In this document: piece after piece, positions 14,301-23,300 of the stretch
Numbering within the stretch: the stretch's first letter is position 1
Layout of the letters: every line of letters begins with the position of its first letter
Assembly: GCA_963585895.1 (NCBI GenBank)
Contig: OY757934.1
Span: forward strand, 42,990,850-43,054,849
From: Sepioteuthis lessoniana
Taxonomy: Eukaryota; Mollusca; Cephalopoda; Myopsida; Loliginidae
DNA: 64,000 nucleotides
Direction: 5' to 3'
Translations under genes and position numbers: made by a program
Notes under the pieces: model-generated
Told to the model about the DNA's origin: nothing
The model's database searches: none
The model's input: the letters and a program-made list of their open reading frames with translations, nothing else

Positions 14301-17300
14301 TTTAGTGTCACCATCGGGTGAGCAAATTATTGTGTTGATGTTTTTGTAAAGCACCATTGTAGAAGTAAGAGTTTCTTTGGAGAGATGATATGCTAGATGT
14401 ATTTGATCCATTTTTCCTCTGCATATGGAATCAAATGCCTTCGAGAAATCTACAAATAATAGTTTTGCCTTGGGATTTTTTGCACATACTATTTCGATGA
14501 TTCAGTGAAGTCAAGATCTGAGAAGTTGTGGAGCAATTTCTCTGAAAACTTTTCTCATTTTTCCTAAGAATTTTCTCAACTTCAGGCTGGATACAGTTAA
14601 GTAGGACATTATATACCTCAACAGCCATAGCACCGAGTTATGCCGCAGTAATTTTTAGTGATTCTGAAATCGCCTTTCTTGGGGAAGGGAAGGTTGCAAC
14701 CTTTCGTCCATATCTCTGTTGTATTTTGTTTATACCTATTCCTATCTAATACAGATAACTTGCAAACAGGTCTATTTGACAGAGAGGGTACGCTAACAGG
14801 TACTCCCACTCCAGATAAGAGTGAACCTGGGAGTAATGCAGTTTAGTGTCATACCTAGGACACTTTTTTTTGGTAGGTCTTACACCTCAGCAGAGTATAC
14901 AGTCAGCATATTCTAAGCCCCACTGATAGTGTTGGGAGTTGGGTAATTTATGGTTAATTAAAAATTACGCAAACTAGCAGCAGGATTAGAATGGAAATTT
15001 CTTCATTTTCCAAGTTACAGCAAAAAAATATTCAACTAAAAGAAAAAAAAAAAACAATCTTTCGAGATTCAATTTTTCTCTTAGTTAATACTTAAAAATA
15101 AAACAAAATTTCTAAATTAAAAATTATTTTTTAAAATAGATTTTTAAAATTAAAACACTTTTTCCAAAAAAAAATTAAAGAATTTTATTTAATTAAAAAA
15201 TTTTCAGAAGCAAAAAAATGTTTTTAAAATTGGGAAAGACAATAGTCAGTTTTGAGAACTGGATGTAATGGTTAGGAAACTAGTCTCAGAAAATCAATTA
15301 GTACTGAACAGTGAGATGAATCCTCATGAGGTGCCTCATATTTTCAGTTGTGTACCAAATCTAAATTACACAAAAGGCACCACAATGAACTTGGATAACA
15401 TGGCATTATTAGTGGAATTGATTCTCAAAGGATACCTAAAATTTCTGGTCTTATGTATTGAACAAAACACGTATTGAATAAAGAGAAATTATTAGAGTTA
15501 ACAGTTTCTAAATTAAATAAGTAAATTAAGATCTATGCCAATATTTCAAAGATCAGCAAAACTTTATGACCACAGAATCAAGTTGACTGTTGTCTAAATA
15601 TGCAGAAAGTTCAACAAATACCAAGAAATTCAAGATGAAATCAAATTTTATAAGAATTACCACCGGATTAACATCTTTTTATAGGAAAAATATTTTTCAA
15701 AAGTACACTAAAGATATCTTTATATCCAAACTAGTTTTGTAATAAGTTTTTTTCAGTTTTTAACCCTTACTCAGTTCCATGTATATGTAATTGAGACATG
15801 GGAACCAAGTTAATTCATTTTTGATAGTGGAGTACTTTCCAAAATTCTCCACATTTCATATCATCAAGTAGACACATTTTATCTTTACAGTCCAGTAAAA
15901 AGTGGTTACAACAAAAGATTTACATATGATTAGTATGTTGCATCACCAGCTTATGAGGTGTATTTTTAAATTGAGAATGGAGAGTGAAACTTAAATTTCA
16001 TCAACAAAGCAAGATGATGGATGGTAATTTCTTTGATTTGTACTTTGGTAATTCTGATTGAAGGGTTTGACCCTGAAAACATAGTTCCATTATGCTATTG
16101 AATTTCGTGACTATTTGTGTAATGACAAAAAATGTTTGATTGTATATGAACTAAGGTTTATCTGAATACAATCAATAGTGAATATGAATTAAAAAAATTT
16201 TTTAAATACATTTTAGTTTATCATTTTTGTACATAATTGGGGATGTCAATTTCAGCCAATTTTAACAAATTAATTCAGTATCTGCATTTTAGTATGTCAC
16301 AAAAATTTAATCAGCACTGCAAAGGTTTTTTTGCAAATTGGCAAATTTTTAAGAATATTATACTGTTATTTGTATTAAAAAGGCATAAACAAGAGCGGTT
16401 ACTTACGTATTTGCAACTTCTGCGGGAAGGTCAAGAATGTGTGATGGTATCTTCTTTCCAGTTAGAAATTGGGCAACTTCATTACTAAATGTATTACAAT
16501 TATGATCAAATAAATTATATCTTTCAGGCCTAAAACCAGAAGAGAAGAAAAAAAAAGTTATTTAAAAATATAACAAAATTTTAGCTATGTAATTACTTTC
16601 TCACATAGTGATCATATCCTTTGTATATTTTTTTTTTTTTTACTTGTGCTATTTGTTCAAAAGTGCAAGTCTCATTCTTCTACACCTAATGTGAAATGTA
16701 TATAAATTATATGTAAGTCGTTTCAACACAGTGAAAAATCAGATTTGAGTCACAACACATCTTAATAGGTTTACAGGTTAATTTTAGATTAAAACCATAA
16801 TGTGAAAGTACAAGTGTAGCTAAAAAATAGAGGAAAAACACATTTTAAAATGATTTTTAGTTACCTGAAACGATCATTGGACAATTCGTACAAGAAATCC
16901 ATGAAGATATCATAGGAAATTTGTGTATTACCCAAGTCTTGTATTTCATCTGGTTGTCCTAGAATTGTCTGTGACTAAAAAAAGAAAAAAAGCAGAAATT
17001 AAGTAAAATATGTTTGAATTTAAAGATTTAATCATTTTGAAATTAGCTCAAGTGATTTCAATTTATTCAACATATTCACTCAGTTCATCTTCTCTGATCC
17101 AATTTTATAACTGATTACCAGAAACTATAGAGTTTAGTAATAAATTTTGGTTCTATTTTTAACCCTATCAATGTAATAATGCTATTGGGTTTGGTTGGTG
17201 CAAGGGAGGATATTTAGTCATGTCTCTACTCACCAAGGTCCAATATTAGCATTAGTATATCTAATGATACACCAAAACTGAATAAATGGAAAAGAGACAA

Positions 17301-20300
17301 CATAAGCTTATTTATACATATACAAACATTTAATACATAGTATACATACAAGAAGTATAAATAAGAATACCTAAACATGTCCCAACAGATAAAATGTGAA
17401 CATATTGTTCTATAAAAGAGAAACAAAAATAGTAAAAGTCTTAGTTGAGTTTGTAAGTCATTAAAGGAGACATGACTCCTATTCAAAGGACAGAGGTTAA
17501 TAAGGCATGTTTAAATAGCGACAAAAAGAGACAAGATGGATTCTGGGATTCTCATGTGACCAAGAGTTATCTAAAGGACACTCCCACAAAATCCAAGGAA
17601 GATAATAATTTATTAACTCTACAGCGTTAATTACCTAAAGAGAAGTATCCACAATTAAATCAGATCAAGCAACATGGTGGTTTCCTTGCAACAGTGATTT
17701 ATGATTTTTTTATGAAGATGTAACTGAATTTTGATAACATGACAACAAAGGTTAAATTTATTAATACCAGGGGGCATTGTTGTTCATTCTTGACTAAAGA
17801 CAGTCTAAAGCAAAGAAAATAGATGACTATAGTTCCAATGATGACTAACAATAGTATAACAATTTATTACAACTTAATGAATAGAGGGTTCACCAATGGT
17901 CTGGGGGACCAGAGTTTAATCCCAGGTAGAGCCATACCAAAGACTAAAAAAAAAATGGTACTCGATGCCGCTTTGCTTAACACTCAGCATTATGAGGTAA
18001 GGATCAAGGGTAAAGTGAAGCAATTCAGGGAATAGAGTAGCACCCTCCCCCACACCTCGGTGTAGTAGCTATTGAAAAGGGAGCCTTCGGGTCACCTGCA
18101 ACTAAGGTTGCGAACAACAATATTTACAATATATTATGTATTTTTTGACACTTTCATTACATCTGGTTAAATGAGAAATGAATAAAACCAGATACTGATA
18201 TTTAAAACTGCATCTAACATATTGCCTGAGCATAATTATATCAGAATATCTACTGTTATAGAGTGTTAGCTTGAATTATTTAATCTATGAAATATCTGAC
18301 CTGACAAATTATATTCAAATTTGAGTAACCTTAAAACTGATAAAAGTTAGAAGTAATTTCAAACTGCAAAAATGTTTGGTTGGTTTTACAGCATGTCAAC
18401 CTTTATTGGATTAATTCTATGCTAAAGTCTGTTTAACAATCATGGTATCAAATTATACATCATAGAAAAATGTATCTTGAATCATTTCAAACAAGTAAAC
18501 ATTTCATTATCTCAAATAGATCTACCCAACCCAGAGATGGAACCCTAACAGGTACTATGACAAAGTCAAGTAGACTTGGAAGTAATGCCGGGGGGGGCTC
18601 TACACTCTCCAAAGCTCCAGAACCAAAACCTCACCACCAAATGCAGTTTAATGTCTTACCCAGGACAGTTGGTGGGTGGTCTTAATCCTCCTTAAGGGAT
18701 CCAGTTTGCATATTCCAGGCCCCGCTGACAGTCCTTGGAAAGAGCTAAGAACCAAAAGTCCTTAAGTATTTAAAAATAATTAAATTTCTGAAAATTTTTT
18801 TTAATTTTTTAAATTAAAAATATTTTTAAAAAACTACCACTAAATATAAGTGAATAAACAATAATCAATGTAGAAATTCATTTAAGAAAAAATATCTGCT
18901 TGGATACCCATAAGGAATTCATCTATTCTTGCTTTTCTTCTTCTCAGAAACTGGGTGCATAAAAATAAGACAAAAGATGGTGAACAAGGGTTCTACTGCT
19001 GTCAATATATTCTTTGCCGATGTGAGATGTTCCCTCTAATTTTTTTCATGGCCTACATTGAACCAAAAAGCCTGTGAACAACTAAAGCAGAATGGGCAGA
19101 AAATATTTAGTTTTTGAGACAACCATTGAGTTTTTTTTTTAAATCTATAAAATAAAAAGTCCAGAGAATTGCTTCTTTGACCCATAAATTTTATCATTAA
19201 CTACTTTTTTTTTTATTTGTATGTAACTTTCAAAATCCATGCCCAACAAAGATTTTACTGCGATGCATAACTGTTTCCTTGTGCATGGCTACACAACTTG
19301 GGAGTAATACTGGTCAGCAGTAATATTTAAGTCTGTAATTAACAAAGAACAGAAGAGAAACAATATAAAAATATTATAGTCAATATTTATAGATATTACT
19401 CTACAGTAGTGATTAGCAAGAATTCTCTTTGATGTGATACTGTGAGGTCATTAGTCTATTAATTAATCATTTATTTATTAATTAAGAAACAAAAGAGAAA
19501 GCAAAAAGCAAGTAATAAAATGTAGTACAAACCGGTTCACAATAAGAAATTCCATCTGATCCAAAAAAGTATTCCATACCGAAAACGACAATACCTGTGT
19601 GCCAAACTCCATTGATTTGTTTACCTGTAATTAAGAAAGATTGCAATTTCACAAGAGACAATCAATTACTTCCTGCCTTTGACAATTTTACAAAAGAAGG
19701 AAAAGAATGTTTTTATATGCTAATATTTAAACATTCAGTACTAAACATTACATAACTTCCCAAATTTGAACTTTACACCTTGTCTTCATTTTGTCTTCCA
19801 GTTACTCAGCTGTGACAAATACCTCTATGTAAATTTAAATGTCTGTAGATAACAATGTAAAAGATATTATAGTCAGTGTTTATAGATATTACTCTACAGT
19901 ACTGATTAGAAGTAATTCACTTTAGTGTGATGCTGTGAGGTCATTAGTCTATTAATTAATCATTTATTTATTAATTATTCATTATCTAATAACTATTAAT
20001 CACTACCATAATTAATAGTAATTTACTTTGGCATAAACCTGTAAAGTCATTAGCAAGGGGAAAAAAAGCATCATCAGTAGCAGCCAGTTTGAAGTAGCTA
20101 TTGTCAGAGATGATAGTCAGAGATGATCAGTCCTTTTAACCAAAGAGAACATTTTAACTACCAAATATGACAGCTAATATGTTCTCATTGGGAATCTCAT
20201 GTGATGTAATGGTTAGCAAGCTAGAGTAGCAAACCATTGCTAGTGACTTCAAGTCTCATTGGGTGCCTCATACATCCAGCTTTGTGCCACAATTAAGCAA

Positions 20301-23300
20301 AACTTAGTAAATAACTATTTCTCTTCTTTGGGCACCTAATGTTTTGTAATGGTTAGCAAGCTAGACTAGTTTGGTTGGTTGTATTTTATGGCATATCAAC
20401 CCTTGTAGTTTATTTAATACCAAATCTTCTCTATACATACATGTAGCAGAAAGAAAGAATTTCAAATTATTGTTTAGCATGGGAATTGTTTTGACCATTG
20501 GGGTTTTGATTTTATATTTTCGACCAATGAGGATGGTTTATGCCATTCTGCTCAGATGACTTTCCCAGGCAATATATAAGGTTGTGTAATGCTCTCTCAA
20601 CCTCTCTTCTTCATTCATCTAGCGGCCACCTCTGATGGTGTAGCGGTTAGCAAGCTAGACTAGCGAACCTACACGAGTGAGTTCGAGTCTCATTGGGTGC
20701 CCCATTCATTCGGCCTTGTGCCACATCGAAGCAAAGAGCTTTGTAAATTACCTTCTTCATTCATCTAGCAGCAGAACAGACAACATCAACATGAAGAGAG
20801 CGCATTCAACCATGGGTCATTGTTCCTTTAGGAGACCATTCCTTTATCATTTATTCCTTCCTCCTAGGCTAACTGGACCTCAAAACTTCAGGTTGAATGC
20901 TTAATTCCTGCTCTAACAATTACAACTGTTTTCTTCCATTTGTATGACTCACAGTACAGGGGTAACTTGCTGGCTGTTATTAAAGTTTTTGGAACTCATC
21001 AATATTTTCGTCCACTCATTTGTCTTACTCCTTTCTTAATGTACCAAGGCACAACAATTTGCCTTGTTGCTAAATACATATTAGATATGATTTGTAAACA
21101 AATAGTTTGAAGATAACAGTTTTTAAATGAGCCAGAGCTCATTTATTTATACAGTTAAATGGTTTCAATCATTGCTATCAACACAAATAGTTTTATTTGC
21201 ACACAGTAAAATGGTTTCAAGTATTGCTATCTACCACTAATAATTCTATTCAATATTAATCACTTATTTGCACAATGAATTCATTACAAGTATTGCTATT
21301 TAACACAAATTATTCTAGTCAACACTATTTATTTGCACACAGTTAAATGGTTCCAAGTATTGCTACGTACCATTAACAATTAAATTAAACATCAGTCATT
21401 TCTTTACACCCTGTTAAATGATCAAATAGTTCTATGTAACCTATAGATAGGACACTATCAAGTGCTACCACTTCAGGTCAGAGTGGACCTGGGAGCAATA
21501 GCAATGAAGGGGTACTCCACATTCCTCAAATCTCCAAGGTTGGAGCCTCACCATCAAATGGTTTAATGTAATATCCAGGACACTTGTTAGTGGAGTCTTA
21601 CCCCTCTACAGAGATGCAGTGGGTGTTTTTACAGCCCCAGCCAACTGGGCTGTATCTAGTGGTGATTCTTATCCTCCCAGCGATGGATTAAATAGTACTA
21701 CCACAATTCTACAAGAATGGCTAAATAACCCAGAAAGGTTGATATGCTATTAAAACAAAGAAGGAAAGAAACTTTCTTGCACGTCATGATTTAGCCTTGC
21801 AGTGGCCCTGCACACTGATGTCGATGAGGAAATACTGTTGACAATAAGGGACTCCACTCACATGACTGCATTAGAAGCTCTAGTCACTTTCCTTGCAACA
21901 CCAGTCTTAACAAAACAATCCGAAAGACCCAGACCAAAGCAGACTTCCCAGCCATCTTTAAACTATTTGGATTTGATTACAATGAAATGACAGTGTTCAC
22001 ATTTGGTAGAGGTAAACGACTTTTATGCAACGTACATGTGTGAGTAATTTCGTCAACTTTGCATATATTGACGTCGGCCGCAACTCTGCTGCCGCAAAGG
22101 CCAAGCAATCTCTAGTCACACAGATTGCTACATTTTCACACTAACAGCGTTTGAGACTACTGACACTTGTGGCGAAAAAACTGACATTCTTATCCTGGAA
22201 ATAGGATGCTATATCATTTTTGTCACTTTCGACACCCGCAGGAGGTGGCGTTTATTTATTTTTTACCAGCGTCTGTCTTTACTCCTTTCACAAGTACGCC
22301 TCTGGCGGTGTAATGGTTAACAAGCTAAACAAGCAAACCTTCATTAGTGAATTCGAGTCTCATTGGGTGCTCGATTCATATGACCTTGTGCCACATCTAA
22401 GCTAAAAGCTTAGTAAATTGCTACTCCTTTGACAAGGCAGTTGCCATACCCAAAACCTAAAAAGAGATCTAAAGAAATTGAGAAGTGACGAACATTACTT
22501 TTTCTCTTTTCGTAACTTAAAGATAAATTAGTTACAAGTAGAATTAAGGGAAAAAAAGCAAATAAAAAATTAGTTTTTTCTGTTTAGTGTAAAAAAAAAA
22601 AAACCTACGAAAGTATGGCTAGTAACTTTTAACTGTAGACATTCACAAACAGAGCTAGCAACTCAAATCGAAGAGAAAATCATACGCTATACTTGAGCAC
22701 TAAAAATAAAATTTAAATATTTAGAAATTTAGTTAGGAATTAATGATCTTTTTTTACTTGCTTTAACGTTATCTTCAATTATTTTTATAATTATTTATTT
22801 CATTGTATTTTCGACTCACACTAGAGTTGTTTTTTGTCATGTTGAAAAATGAGAGAGCAATTTTCAAAATTTAGAAAAGGCTTTTTTATAAGTGGCACAC
22901 GAGTCTATTTTTTGTATTGTTGCTAGGCGCTAAAAATTAAAGTCTTTTAAAACTTGAAAGGTTAAAGAGTTGGGTTTTTTGTTTGTTTGTTTTTTTTTAA
23001 TTTATTTGATTTATTTTGTTTAAATAAAACTAAAGCTGAAAGGAGAATGATTTAAACATGGTTTTTGAATATACGATTTTCTCGAATTTATTTATTTATT
23101 TATTGGCAAAAATAAGACAAGTAATCAATTTAACTATGCAAATGATGAATCCAACCTTTTGTAATTAAATGGCTAAGTTTTTTTTTAATCAAATATTACA
23201 TTTAGAGGCATTTTACAGTCTGATTTTGTATGGTAGGTGTACGAAGTGTTTAAAACTAGTTCTTTAAAATTCTTCAAAAGTACCATCAACCAAAAGTCAC

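Noticed and set aside
20640..20715. Possible functional tRNA gene
   Set aside because: The A and B boxes are good, but the acceptor and anticodon arms do not fold and the sequence continues as a multi-copy SINE with a non-tRNA body.
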